From NCBI GenBank assembly GCA_905221605.1, contig CAJNDS010000183.1, forward strand, positions 87,501 to 151,500: 64,000 nucleotides of DNA, in the 5' to 3' direction. The notes under the pieces were generated by a model. The model was not told the DNA's origin. It was given only the letters and a program-made list of their open reading frames with translations, and did not search any database. The translations under genes were made by a program, and so were the position numbers. Numbering within the stretch: position 1 is the first letter of the stretch; every line of letters begins with the position of its first letter. Source of the stretch: Symbiodinium natans (lineage: Eukaryota; Sar; Dinophyceae; Suessiales; Symbiodiniaceae). Shown piece by piece: positions 44,477-55,162 of this stretch.

Positions 44477-45024
44477 CTCAAGGGAGTCGATGGCGGTTGG
44501 CCCTCTAAACCCTCTGAAACCCCTACCCTGACTCTCATCCTCCTTAACCCCAGCTTCCTACGATTCCTTCTTAGCCCAACTATGTTCATGCAAATATGCA
44601 AATATCCCAAGATCTCTTGGGCTCTGATCTTGTCCCTTTCACACACCAATGCCGAAACCTAAACCCCCAAACCCCTAATCGCCTGAACCCCAAAACCCCT
44701 AAACCCTTAAACCCCTAAACCCTTAAACCCCTAAACCCCTAAACCCCTAACCCCTGAACCTCTAACCCCAAACACCCCAACCCCTCATAGCGTTTAGGGT
44801 TTAGAGTTTGTTTTGGGGTGTTTACGGTACAGTGTTTTGGGGGCCTAGGTGCGACAGGGCTTGCAGGGCTTCGGCACACATCCAAAATGCCCCAAACCTC
44901 CTCAAACCCCAAACCTCCTCAAACCCTAAACCCCAAACCCTAAACCCTAAACCCCCAAACCCTATACCCTAAACCCCCAAACCCTAAACCCTGAACCCTA
45001 AACCCTAAAGCCCGCAGCCCGGGC

Positions 45025-45094
45025 CTCGGCGCTCTGCCGCCGGCTGCCGGGCAACCGCTGCCGGCGCTCGTCGTCCTGGCTTCGTGCGCGCCGC
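45025..45094 (-). CDS. Basic exon with GC donor
   Basis: Pyrimidine-rich acceptor CTCCCTCCGCCCCCAG, RRARSQDDERRQRLPGSRRQ then SAE, donor GAG|GCCCGG. Bracketed by CCCTAAA (left) and TTTAGGG (right). RS/RD-like composition. No family assigned. Confidence 0.52.
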
Positions 45095-45142
45095 CTGGGG
45101 GCGGAGGGAGGGTCACCGGGTTGGGGTTTGAGTTTGGGATTT

Positions 45143-45174
<32 letters not shown>

Positions 45175-45552
45175 CTGAGGGTTGAGGGTAGAGGGTTGAG
45201 GGTTGAGGGTTTAGGGTTTAGGGTTTGGGGAATTATTCTTGGGGTTTGGGCTTGCACGGTGAGTTTTTGGAATTTAGGGTCTGTGTAGGATTTGGATTTA
45301 GAATTCGTGAGCCGCATCCGTTCATGATGGGCTCCATGAATAAAAGCGTTAGACAATTTCGCTGAAGTATGCAGAATGCATGAGCGGGTAGCTACATGCC
45401 TTGAACATGATGCTGTTCTGCACTGGTGTCCACCATCTTGCGATTGCTACTGCCAGGTACCGGTGCCCTGTGCTGCCATGACGGTTGCAGCTGCGGCTAC
45501 GATGGTTGCTGATGATGGCCGCTGCTGCCATGATCATCCTAAAAGGACCCAA

Positions 45553-45657
45553 CATAGGGGTCGGAATGGTTGCTAGTAATGTTACCTTAGGGTCCCTTTG
45601 TAATTATACTAGCTAGAATAACCCCCAAACCCTATTCCAATCATTCAGGCCCCTATG
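45553..45657. mobile_element. MITE family A, reverse, next to a gene 3' end
   Basis: CATAGGGGTCGGAATGGTTG at the left and CATTCAGGCCCCTATG at the right. It starts about 12 bp after the stop codon of the gene ending at 45669, so it probably lies in that gene's 3' UTR. Confidence 0.72.
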
Positions 45658-45668
45658 CTATACTCACA

Positions 45669-47357
45669 TCAACTCGAAGTCTTGGGCTCCAGCTGCGCCG
45701 TTTTCGGCACCGCGGGCGCGGCCTTTCCAGCAGAAGGCGTTGCCTTTGTGGAAGGCCCGGCCTTTGCCGTGCAGGGACCCCCTTTCGCTGCGGGCGGCGC
45801 CGCTTTCGCAGAGGACGGCGGCGCTTTCGCCACCTGCGGCGCTGCTTTCGCTGGCGCTGCTTTCGCTGGCGCTGGCTTTGCAGCTGCAGCCTTCGCGGGT
45901 GGCGCTGATTTGGGCGCGGAAGCTGGCGCCTCAGGCAACAGAGGCGTCGGATGCGGCTGGCATGCGCAATCGCACCTTGCTTCTTGGAACTTGCCTTCCT
46001 ACTGATCACTTATTTAGAAACCTTCGCAGTGCTGCACGTGTGACTGTCAAACCAACTCTTCAAGACAAATATGAAGGAACACACCGTACCAATCTCAGCA
46101 CTTCTCGCCCCGACAGCATGGCAGGTCGTGCCTTGGGGCTGGGTCGCCCCTTTGCGGCGGAATGCGCGGGCTGCGGCAGAGGTTGGGGAGGTTGGGGAGG
46201 TTCGGGGAGGTTGGGGAGGTTGGGGAGGTTGGGGAGGTACTGAGGGTGATACTCAAACAGGTGCTTGGCAGATCGCCAAGCAGCAAGGTGCTTCTCAGGC
46301 CGTTATCCAATACTACGAGTACTGGCACAATGTTATATACTAGTAGCCATGATATCAACAGAAATTGTAACGATAATAACAGTCACAGTAGTGATAAGAC
46401 CCCCAACGAGTCCTGCAGTTTAACAACTCAGCTGAGTAGAAAATGACGCTGTCTAATCGCATACTGGAATCACGTCTGAGTCATTCAGGGTCAACGTCAA
46501 GTGAAGACGCAAGATGCAGAGCCTCACCCCGCATACGCCCAACCCTTTATACAGAACACTTTTATAACACCTTACACATTCTGAAGCCAATGAGCCATAC
46601 TAGCAAGCCATCCACAGGCTCTATACTGCCTACGCTGCACTTTGCGCACTTGCCTGGGCCCGAGCAACCGCTTTGGTGGCTGCCGCGGTCTCCTCGGCAG
46701 CAGCTTTCCTGAGTCTGAGGGCTGTGTGCTCCCACCATAGGCGACTTTCTTACATGCCAGGGACCCTGACTTCCCGACAGAAAAAACCGTTAAGGGAACG
46801 CTAGGGCACGGCCGGGTCGTGGTCGCCAGCTCTGCAGCTGCTGCCAAGCTTTGTGAGGCCGGGGCCACCGCTGTGGCCACCGCCGCCTCCGGCGCTTCCG
46901 GCGCCTCCGGCGCCGCCTGTTTGGGCGCGTGCCCCACATCGGTGGCATTTGATGCCACGGGCTGGGCGTCGGAAGATTCCGGTTCCAGCTGTGTGGCTTG
47001 AAGCAAAGGCTGAAGGCTCTTTGCCACAGGCTCTGCTTCCGCAGGCTCTGCAGTGTCAGCGGCCTCTACCTCTGATGCAGGGCCGCCAGCCAGGTCGGGC
47101 TTCTCCACAGCCTCGGCTGGCTCCCCTGCTTGAGCAGGCGCCGTGCTTGGCGCCTCTGCTTCAGCAGGCTCAGCTTCAGCAGGCTCGGAGGCGATGGCCA
47201 AGGGCTCCTCTTTATCAGGGACATCAGTGTCGAAGTGGACCACGTCTGGCTCGTGCTGGAAGCGGACGCTGCTGCCCGACATGCTTCGGCCACCCATCCC
47301 TCGGGTTTGGACAACTTCACCAAGCTCCTCTTCCTTGTCCTCCTCCTCCTCCGCCTC
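45669..47357 (-). CDS. Three-exon gene: acidic Ala/Glu/Pro protein with KAAP tail
   Basis: Exon A 47357-46810 after acceptor GTGCGTTGCAG: EAEEEEDKEEELGEVVQTR, SSVRFQHEPDVVHFDTD, then long Ala/Glu/Pro stretches (EPAEAEPAEAEA). Donor CGGCC|GTGCCC. Exon B 46708-46654: acceptor CTCAGACTCAG, KAAAEETAAATKAVARAQ, donor CCAG|GCAAGT (GC type). Exon C 45929-45669: acceptor TTGCCTGAG, APASAPKSAPPAKAAAAKPA, repeated PAKAA, ending KTSS and TGA. All junction phases agree. The N-terminal part is acidic; the tail is Lys/Ala/Pro-rich like histone H1-type or other linker tails. No enzyme domain. The 5' end is missing. A GTGAGT just past the stop leaves room for a 3' UTR intron. Confidence 0.68.
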
Positions 47358-47699
47358 CTGCAACGCACAGGACAGTACGATGCAAGTCCTATTCAGATGA
47401 AGTTGCGGAACTGCCGCCAAAAGAGAAGGCTGCTCAAGTGTTCTGCCAAATCGAGCTGGGGGGTGTGGTGGAGGTGTGGTGTGGCTTGACCTGCAAAATC
47501 GGGCTAGGGGGTGTCGTAGGGGTGTGGTGTGGCAGGGGTGTGGCGGGATGGTGGTATGTATGCCCCGATTGCTTGACCGCTGGGCGTTGGGCGTCGATGA
47601 TCTTGCCACAACAATTTCAGCGCCGTTTGTGCTTTCAACCAAGTGTAGTACGCAGCGCGTATTGGCTGCACTCAGGAGGGTAGCTATAAATTAAACTTT

Positions 47700-48600
47700 T
47701 GGCTGCCTTACTAAGAAACCCAATAAGCCCAAAAAAGGTAAGGATCTAAAGTTACGGTAAAGTACCACAAAGGCGTTGTCGCATAGCTCGCAACTGTCCA
47801 ACACGCAGGTGGGGGTTGGGGGGTAAGGGTCTCTTGACACTTTATAGGGCTCACCCCCTTGATTTCCTGCATCGGCTCCACCACACTTTCGAGGCCAGAT
47901 GCTTCATGAGCACCTCGATGCATCGATAAGCCAAACCCAGGACAGGGTACCGCTTCAGCTCTAGGACATGTGGTGAGCTTTGGCATGCAGATGTTGGTGA
48001 AATCTTACTGAACGAGTCGGAAAGATCCGGAAGGATCCAGAAACTCCTTGAAGTCTGGCACCCTGCAACAGATGCCAAAAGGCTGCTGGGCTTCAGCGTT
48101 CTCAAGGAAGGGGGGGCAGTGCCTGGCAGCACGTGGTGGATGATCATCGTGTCCTTGCCAGGTTCAACCCTACGCCGTACGCTCGAACTTGGCTGCAGTC
48201 GAGGACTGCTACGTCACTGCTAAGAAATAAGAAATGCTCTCTTATAGGCGGAGGCAACTTGCCAATCTCATAGTACTCCTATCGGCCGACTTTCGATCCA
48301 TGTGCATGGCAGCCGTCCTCCTCCCAGGGAGCTGGCGATGCTGGGGAGGGTGGTGAGGGCGGGTAGGTCACCTCCTCCTCCGCGTTCCTGTAGGGTGATG
48401 GCTGCAACCGCACCACACATGAGTGTTAGAGGCCTTTGTGGTGTGTCACCCAAGTCAATCCTCTTACTTATGAGCCCAGAACTGCGGCAGAGGCAGCCCC
48501 ACAGCGATCCCTCAGGAAAGTCCCCGAAGCCTGAAGCTGGAGGAGGAAAAGGGACTTAAGCTGGCCGGGGCAAATCGTCGCCTCGCCGAAGTCCCGTCCA
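47700..48600. other. Unique sequence, no confident gene
   Basis: Frames of 60-98 codons on both strands without domain or splice support. No telomere-like block until 48757. Confidence 0.4.
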
Positions 48601-48621
48601 CTGATCCGGGCAAGTCCTCAC

Positions 48622-48721
48622 GGGGGCATCTTCGGTGGGCTTAAGTCCGTCGCGAAGGAAAGTGCATAGATGTACGTAGACCCTCTCACATGATCCGCCG
48701 ATGCAGGGGGGGCCTGGGCCT
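48622..48721 (-). CDS. Exon with consensus splice sites, unassigned
   Basis: Acceptor GCTTTCCGGATGCAG, AQAPPASADHVRGSTYIYAL then SFATDLSPPKMP, donor GCCCCC|GTGAGG. A second minus frame (CERVYVHLCTFLRDGLKP) runs on to a TAA at 48556 and is also protein-like. The first has better GC3 and a better donor. Confidence 0.48.
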
Positions 48722-49389
48722 CTGCATCCGGAAAGCGGCCTGGCCAAGCTCATAGGGTAGGGTTTAGGGTTTAGGGTTCAGGGTTTAGGGTTGAGGCAGG
48801 GCGTTCAAGCCCAGGATCAGGGGAGACGCCGGGGAGGACGGGGAGGGGGGCGGGGGGGTTTTAGGTTGAGGTTCAGGGCTTAGGGTTTAGGGTTTGGGGT
48901 TTGGGGTTTAGGGTTTAGGGTTTAGGGTTTTGGGTTTAGGGTTTGGGGGACAGGGTGCAGGATTTGGGGCGGACTGATGGGATTTTGCATGGCCTTTGGG
49001 TCAGAGGGAGCAAACAAAGTGACGAGGGCGTTGAGGCCATTAGGGGGCCACTGGGAAGTCTCCACCTTCCGGGCTGATCCACAAGCAAGTCTGTGGCGAT
49101 AGCAGTAGTTTCAATAGTAGCAATAATGCTCTAAAAATAGTAATCACAAAACTTAAAAACAAAAATAAAAATAAAAAAAGGAAAGAGAGAGAGAGAGAGG
49201 GAGAGGTAAAACTAGTGAGAGTAGAAGCTCTCACTACGTTGGGTATCATGGTTGGTCCGCATGAGGCTGCTAGGGCTAATTCTTCAAGCACAAGCGGTCC
49301 CTGCCGTCATCCTTCTTTCTTGAGCATCGGCGCAACCATCGGGTTTAGGGAGTTTAGGGTTTAGGGTTTCGGGTTTCGGGTTTAGTCCC

Positions 49390-49920
49390 TACAAAGTGGT
49401 GGCTTCAGAGGAAGTTCGGGTCGGCGACGAAGTTGGCCACGTGGGTAGTGTCCTGGCAAAAAAAAAAAAGCCATGCAGCCGCTGTAGCACCCGCAGCAAA
49501 CCCAGCCCCAGAACAGCACATGGGTGTTTCCGAACTCCTTATCGGGGTCCTTGCTTTTCAGGGGATCCTACTACTTGGGGGGGGGTCAAAAAAAGGGCCC
49601 CACATGAGAGGGTCCAGAACCAAGAGTCGGAGAATGTCATTCCGGATCGCCAGAATTGAAAGGCCGGAACCTTCGAACCTCAAAGCCCAGGCCTCCTTCC
49701 CAAGAGCCCGACACACTCTCCAACTAAGGAGAAGCTGCGCCTTATCACTGTCCCCCCACCCCCTCCCCCCCTCCCCCAAAACAGGGTTTCCGAAAGGGAC
49801 TCTCAGAAATCAATGGGCTCCAGGCCCTTGAGATTTGGGGGTCTTCGAAGATATGGGACCCCTAATGTACTCCTGAAGGCCCCCGTTTCGGCTTGGCACC
49901 CCGGCGCCATCGAGTTTGGG
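49390..49920. other. Unique sequence with poly-A and poly-C tracts
   Basis: A plus frame of 132 codons (49433-49831) is open but has an unconvincing composition. No clear exon. Confidence 0.4.
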
Positions 49921-50079
49921 CTCCCTAAACCCTTAAAATGCCTTAAAACCCCCCGAAACCCTAAACCCCCTAAACCCTAAACCCCCCTAACCCCTAAAAC
50001 CCCCCTAAACCCTAAACCCTAAACCCCAAACCCTAAACCCTAAACCCTAAACCCCAAACCCTAAACCCTAATCCCTCAC

Positions 50080-51163
50080 TATGGCTCCTCGTCTGCAGAG
50101 AGGCCCATCCAGTCCGTCCGCGCTTCGATCACGACCTCGCTCCCTGCTTCAACGATCCGAACCTTGGCCACGGAGTTTCCAAGGGGCCCCCATACCCCTG
50201 AAGGAAGGAATTGTACGCCAAATTATGCATCACGCCAGCATAGGCCCTAAGCCCTAAGCCCTAAGCCCTAAGCCCTAAACCCTAAACCCTAAACCCTAAA
50301 CCCTAAACCCTAAACCCTAAACCCTGAACAGTGAGTGACCATGTGGAGCCCGGAAGTCCAGAAGCGACGCCAGTCTCCAGGATGGCGGGCCCAGGCGTTC
50401 AAAAGCGACGACAGGTTCCCTAAACCCTAAACCCTAAACCCTAAACCCTAAACCCTAAACCCTAAACCCTAAACCCTAAACCCTAAACCCTAAACCGACG
50501 GTTTAGGGTAATAAGGGACCCCTATTATAGAGACCCTGACATAGTAGGATCCGCTTATCATAAGGACCCCTGTAAGGTACCCCTCGTAAACCCCAAAACA
50601 GTTTTCAAGGGCGGCGAGCGGGGCCAAGCCCGAGCCCAGGCGAGAGCGCGATTTGGTCCAAAACGTGCGCTTAAGCATGCGGCGCCGCACGGCGCCCTCC
50701 CTAGCCTCAGTGTTCAACCCTCAACCCTAAACCCGAACCGCCCTAACCCCTAAACCCTACAGTATAAACCCACTGGGAGATCAAGGGATCCCTAATGTAA
50801 GGGGTATTGGGCTCTCCGGGTTAGCTTGGGGAGGGGGGAGGGGGAGGAGCGATGTAAAAACACAAGTTTCCACGGGGCAGGTAGGGTTCTACTTGCTAGG
50901 GTTAGAGTCCTGTGCAGCGCCAAAAAATGGCGACATCGAACTGCAACGTCACGTGCAAATCAATCAAAGCTCAGGCCCCCGTGTGGTTGAAAGGTGCCAC
51001 GGCAACCCTAAACCCTAAACCCTTAACCCTTAACCCAACCCCTTAACCCCTAAAACCCTAAAACCCTAAAACCCCTAAACCCCTAAAACCCCAAACCCCG
51101 TTTCTTGAGCCATGGCGCCCTGTAGATTCCCTGTGCATTTGCCTCGCTCGTGGGCGACGTCAC
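50080..51163 (-). CDS. Two phase-matched exons, conserved-looking protein, unknown
   Basis: Exon 51163-51097: acceptor GGGCTTTGCAG, VTSPTSEANAQGIYRAPWLK then KR plus one base, donor CGGG|GTTTGGGG. Exon 50197-50080: acceptor TTCCTTCCTTCAG, two bases complete Gly, then VWGPLGNSVAKVRIVEAGSE, VVIEARTDWMGLSADEEP, donor CCATA|GTGAGG. The junction phase fits exactly. The second exon looks like a folded beta-rich segment. The 899 bp intron has telomere-like blocks only in TTTAGGG sense orientation, and includes another open segment at 50331-50419 (FERLGPPSWRLASLLDFRAP) that could be an extra or skipped exon. Family not recognised. Confidence 0.66.
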
Positions 51164-51214
51164 CTGCAAAGCCCTACCGTCCGATTATGCTATCTGGTAA
51201 GTACACGTTTAAAT

Positions 51215-51366
51215 CTGAATGTACGATGATCACATTATGTGTCAGTACCTTTTTAATTAAGCAAGTACCATCCTATTATGATTGTATGATGATTACATTG
51301 TTGTGTAAGAAGCATTTTCATATTTATCAAATACCATACTATCATCATGATATGACTATTACATAG
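51215..51366. repeat. AT-rich degenerate tandem repeat, about 66 bp unit
   Basis: Recurring elements TGTA(C/T)GATGAT(C/T)ACATT and AA(G/A)TACCAT(C/A)CTATTATGA appear two to three times. It lies in the intron region upstream of the exon at 51163. Confidence 0.6.
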
Positions 51367-51832
51367 TTCAGGGCCTTGGTTTAGGGTTCATTCAGGGCAT
51401 GGATTTGTTTGGTTCCCTTAGTCCATGCTTTGGGGAGGTGGGGCGGCCCTGGCTACTTAGCAGGCCTTGTGAGACTGAGCATCTGATTCGTCTGGCGCGT
51501 ACGGATTAAGCGGGCTGCGGGCTTCATGTCTCACCCCCCCCCCCCGGCCTGAACAGTCGCAAGGTCCGTGGATCCTCTTCAAAACCGGCCCCCTTATGAT
51601 TTTCAAGGGATTTATGCGACACGGGGGGGGGGGGGTGAAGGAACTTAGGCGCGATGATTCATAGACTTGAAGATAGGCAACGACTCGAAAGAAAGCCACC
51701 CGCCCGGATAGCTTGACTTAACAAAGGCTCAAAACACCTTCGGACCTTCGGGGTGTGGGCATGAGATACCCTAAACCCTAAACCCTAAACTCTGAACCCT
51801 AAACCCTAAACCCTAAACCCTAAACCCTAAAC

Positions 51833-52072
51833 CCGGACTCTCCCAAAAAATCGGCCTGGCCCTGCACGCGAAACGCATCGCCCGCCGGCAGCTTGCGGCT
51901 TCTTGCTTGGAAGACTCCTCCGAAAGAAGGAGCCATGAAGAGCTTTCTCCCAAAACAAGAGTTTCCCTAAACCCTAAACCCTAAACCCTGAACCCTAAAC
52001 CCTAAACCCTAAAAAGTGGGGCATGACGAGTTTCCCCTTCTTCGAGAGCCCTACATCCCCTTCTGCACCCCC
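51833..52072 (-). CDS. Two phase-matched exons, unknown
   Basis: Exon 52072-52008: acceptor GGCGCTGTTTCAG, GGAEGDVGLSKKGKLVMPHF then L plus GG, donor TTAGG|GTTTAGGG. Exon 51946-51833: acceptor TTGTTTTGGGAG, one base completes Gly, then KLFMAPSFGGVFQARSRKLP, AGDAFRVQGQADFLGES, donor TCCGG|GTTTAGGG. The 61 bp intron opens with five telomere-like units. Only one frame of the second exon matches the phase, and it is the most protein-like. Probably upstream of, and in the same gene as, 50080-51163. Confidence 0.66.
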
Positions 52073-52139
52073 CTGAAACAGCGCCGCAACGTGGGCAAAG
52101 CCCCAAGGCCCTATTGCAGAGCCCCTCCCAACCCTAAAC

Positions 52140-52262
52140 CCTAAAACCCTAAACCATCTTTAACGCCTGCTTCTTTTCGGGGTACCCTAAACCCGAAACC
52201 CTAACCCCTAAAACCCTAAACCATCTTTAAAGCCTGCTTCTTGTCGGGGTACCCGAAACCCT
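52140..52262. repeat. Tandem duplication of a unit containing a micro-exon-like word
   Basis: AAACCATCTTTAA(C/A)GCCTGC followed by TTCTT(T/G)TCGGGGTACCC occurs twice, about 66 bp apart. A weaker third copy is near 52377. On the minus strand each reads AAGAAGCAGGC then a GTTTAGGG-type donor. Confidence 0.75.
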
Positions 52263-52401
52263 AAACCCTAAAACCCTAAACCCTAAACCCCTAAACCCTG
52301 ATTCCCTAAACCCTAAAACCCTAAAACCCTAAACCCTAAAACCCTAAACCCCTAAACCCTGATTCCCTAAATCCTTCGATGCCCTGCTTCTTCGCTTTCA
52401 C

Positions 52402-52466
52402 TCTGGCGAGCCTCCCACGCCCTCCCCGGATGCAGCGACGTGGCGAAGGCCATCAGAGTCCACGAC
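52402..52466 (-). CDS. Exon, unassigned
   Basis: Acceptor TGCAAAAGCCAAG, VVDSDGLRHVAASGEGVGGS then P, donor CCAGA|GTGAAAG, phase 0 in, 2 out. Confidence 0.52.
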
Positions 52467-52601
52467 CTTGGCTTTTGCATTTAGAACTTAGCAGGGTTAG
52501 GGCTAGGGTTCAGGTTTAGGGTTGCGGGTTTAGGGTTTAGGCTTTAGGGCTTTAGGATCATCAATATGATGAGTATGGCATCCTCGATACGAAAAAAAAA
52601 C

Positions 52602-52670
52602 CTGGTCTTCGCGCGCTTGATGCAGCTTTGCTGCCTCCCATAAGTGTCCAACGACCTCCACGTCGCTCTC
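52602..52670 (-). CDS. Exon, helical, unassigned
   Basis: Acceptor CAGCACACGTCAG, ESDVEVVGHLWEAAKLHQAR then EDQ, donor GACCAG|GTTTTT, phase 0 both ends. Left edge approximate by a few bases. Confidence 0.55.
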
Positions 52671-52999
52671 CTGACGTGTGCTGATGCAGGGTTTAGGGTT
52701 TAGGGCTTAGGGTTTAGGATTTCGGGCGTTTTAGGGTTTAGGGTTTAGGAGCTAAAGGTTTGGATATGGCAGACTCCCTAGATTGAGGTCACTTTCGGGG
52801 TACCGATTTGATGGGCCCCTTATACCGCAAAGCAAACCCCCCCTTACGCACAGAACCTCGCATAAGGCCACAACATCTCGAGGACAACATGGAACAGCCT
52901 TGAGTCAGATGATGCCTCTGCCCGACACTTAAGATGGCTCCGTCTTTCTCGTAGCCAAGCGGCGCGAGCATTGTTGATCTGGACATCGTAGCGGAAGAT

Positions 53000-53890
53000 G
53001 AAGGACCCGTCCTTCCTGCCACCCGCATAATTAAAACCAAGAGCCCAATAGCAGGTACTCTCGGAAACCTTCAAATGCGGCTTGTTGTGGGGTGTGGCCG
53101 AAAGCTGGAGCATCAAGGAAGGGCCCTGCACACGAGAAGTCATGAATAGCATGACCCTTCACGCCAGCAGCGAGCGTGCGCGACATTAGGGTTTCCAAGA
53201 AGGGCATGACGGGACCCGAGCCGGCGTCAGGAGCATGAGGCCGGCCCTAACCAACAAGGGGCGTAAGGGAGCACCCCAATCGGCGAGCATCAGCAACATC
53301 AGGCCGGCCCCCAAACCAGGCTTCGCCCCAGCCCTTGCGGGGTATTACCTGAGACCTCGTAGTGACCGGCGAGTCGGGTAAGTGAGTTGAGAACTGCCTG
53401 GACCGAGCCCGAGAAAGCAAAAAGGCCGAGCCGGAAAGCAAAGCAGCATGAGCCAGAAAGCAAAAACAGCGCGAGTCAGAAAACCCGCCGGGGGAAGCAG
53501 GAATTGAGCTTTGACCCTCCAAAACCCTGAAGCCCCCAGCTTCCCCCCAAGGCCCACAGTCAAACTATTTTGGCCCTGGCCGCATCTTGAGTGGAACCCA
53601 CAGGAAATGCAGAGGCTTTGCGCCCCTGGAGTTCAACAGCATACCCTGGCATGTTGGCAACTACAGGTCCTCTCAGACGTCAGCGTGTGCATATCTTCAT
53701 GTGCAGTTGCACAAGACCTGCCTCGCATGTGTTTATATGCATGTATATTTCTATATGGGTTTTTGCCTATCTACCTCCCCGGGGGTGAGAAGGCCTCGAA
53801 AAGGCAAAGGAAAAGTACGTAAATGTCTATAATTTGCTGTAGTACTTAGCTTTAGTATGGCACGTGCCTTTTTCCTATTTGTTGGCGTTT
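53000..53890. other. Unique stretch, no confident gene
   Basis: Minus frames of 83-102 codons near 52.8-53.15 kb and 53.25-53.56 kb are open but lack clear splice support. A plus frame at 53511-53822 is also open. Confidence 0.4.
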
Positions 53891-54004
53891 CGGGGGGTTT
53901 GGGATTTAGGGTTTGGGGTTTAGGGTTTAGGGTTTAGGGTTTAGGGTTTAGGGTTTAGGGTTTAGGGTTTAGGGTTTAGGGTTTAGGGTTTAGGGTTTCT
54001 GTAC

Positions 54005-54100
54005 AATTGTTGAAAGCCGGGTGCCTCCCCACCGGCTCCGCCCGAGCGCCGAGGATCACCTCCAAGTGAGGGGCAGCCGAGGCTTCTTTGTTGTCGGTTT
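54005..54100 (-). CDS. Exon of 31 codons, unassigned
   Basis: Acceptor CACCCCCTAG after a poly-C tract, TDNKEASAAPHLEVILGARA then EPVGRHPAFNN, donor ACAATT|GTACAG. Bracketed by TTTAGGG blocks on both sides, which read CCCTAAA on the sense strand. High GC3. Confidence 0.58.
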
Positions 54101-54216
54101 CTAGGGGGTGGGGGGGTTTTCGGGTTTAGGGTTTAGGGCTTAGGGTTTAGGGTTTAGGGTTTAGGGTTTAGGGTTTAGGGTCGTTTTGGGGAGTGGGGGG
54201 GTTTCGGTTGAAAGAC

Positions 54217-54291
54217 ATCTTTTTTCGAGTAGGAATACTGGGTGCGAACTTGGTGTCCCTTGCCCTCTGTCCATGGCCGTCGTTCCCAAAG
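54217..54291 (-). CDS. Exon of 25 codons, basic/aromatic
   Basis: Acceptor CTGTCTGTCCGGGAG, LWERRPWTEGKGHQVRTQYS then YSKKD, donor AAAGAT|GTCTTT. The TA-flanked transposon at 54324 is inserted about 30 bp upstream, inside the preceding intron. Confidence 0.55.
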
Positions 54292-54323
54292 CTCCCGGAC
54301 AGACAGTCAGGGTAGGACACATA

Positions 54324-55162
54324 CAGTGTGGGGCCCCTCAGTTATAAATTGATTTATAACCTCTATAAATCAATTTATCATTCTCCTAACATAATGTGTA
54401 AGTTGTTAAGTTCATGGTTTAGTTATAAAATATTTGTTCAAGATATAAGCTAGTTATAAGTTTTTACTGCCCAACTTATAAGTAACTTATACAACTTAGC
54501 TCTAAAAAACAGCGTTTTCATGAGATCCATGCTCGCGACTGTCAAATACAGGATTTTGCAAGGTTATAGGCTCGGAACGAATGTTTTTCAGGTTTTTATT
54601 GTCTCGAGGAGTTTCCACAGCTGATGTTCCGGGCCGGGCCGTGTTTTGCGAAGCGTTTGGCTACACATCCGGACACGCAGGGGACACATCGCGGACACAT
54701 GCGAAGAGGGCGGACACACAGGAAAACACCGGATACACTCCAAAAACTTGGCGGACACACCGGACACATCGCGGACACATCGGGTTTTCGACACACGCGG
54801 GCACACGGGGACACATCCCCACATCCCAAGCGCATGCGCTGAACGTTTTGTGTCTTTGCCTGCAGCCGTTTTGTTTCCTGTCTCAGCCAGACAGCTTTCG
54901 TTTCTCCGCAACACCAACTTGCTTTGAGATGGCGTTGCAGGGCCAGGAGACGCCTCTTCTTGAAGAGCGCCCAAAAACCTCTTCTTTTAAGACATGGGCT
55001 CTGCATGATGACTTTTTACTACAAAAACAACATTTTGTAACTTATAAATCAACTTATAAGTTGGCTAACTAACTTAGCAAACTTAGTGTATGAGTTGGTT
55101 ATAAGTGCTCTAAGTAACATATAATTATCTTCACTTATTTATAACTAAGGGGCCCCACACTG
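54324..55162. mobile_element. Non-autonomous Tc1/mariner-like element, 839 bp, TA-flanked
   Basis: Begins CAGTGTGGGGCCCC and ends GGGGCCCCACACTG, with the inverted match running on into AGTTATAAAT. TA dinucleotides directly flank both ends (54322-54323 and 55163-55164), as expected for IS630/Tc1/mariner insertion. About 170 bp at each end is AT-rich with repeated TTATAAGTT. The GC-rich middle (54600-55010) has GGACACATCGCGGACACA-like direct repeats and open frames up to 163 codons (for example FSTHAGTRGHIPTSQ). No transposase catalytic motif seen, so it probably captured foreign sequence and moves in trans. Confidence 0.82.

Noticed and set aside
46572-47642. Taking the whole 356-codon minus frame as one exon
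   Set aside because: The end segments (His/Thr/Pro-rich start, and a basic stretch after 46810) lose protein character exactly at good splice sites, so a three-exon model fits better.
46853-47683. 276-codon plus-strand frame opposite that gene
   Set aside because: Antisense shadow of the Ala/Glu-rich coding exon. Composition (Pro/Gln/Arg/Ala) is what the reverse strand of such codons gives.
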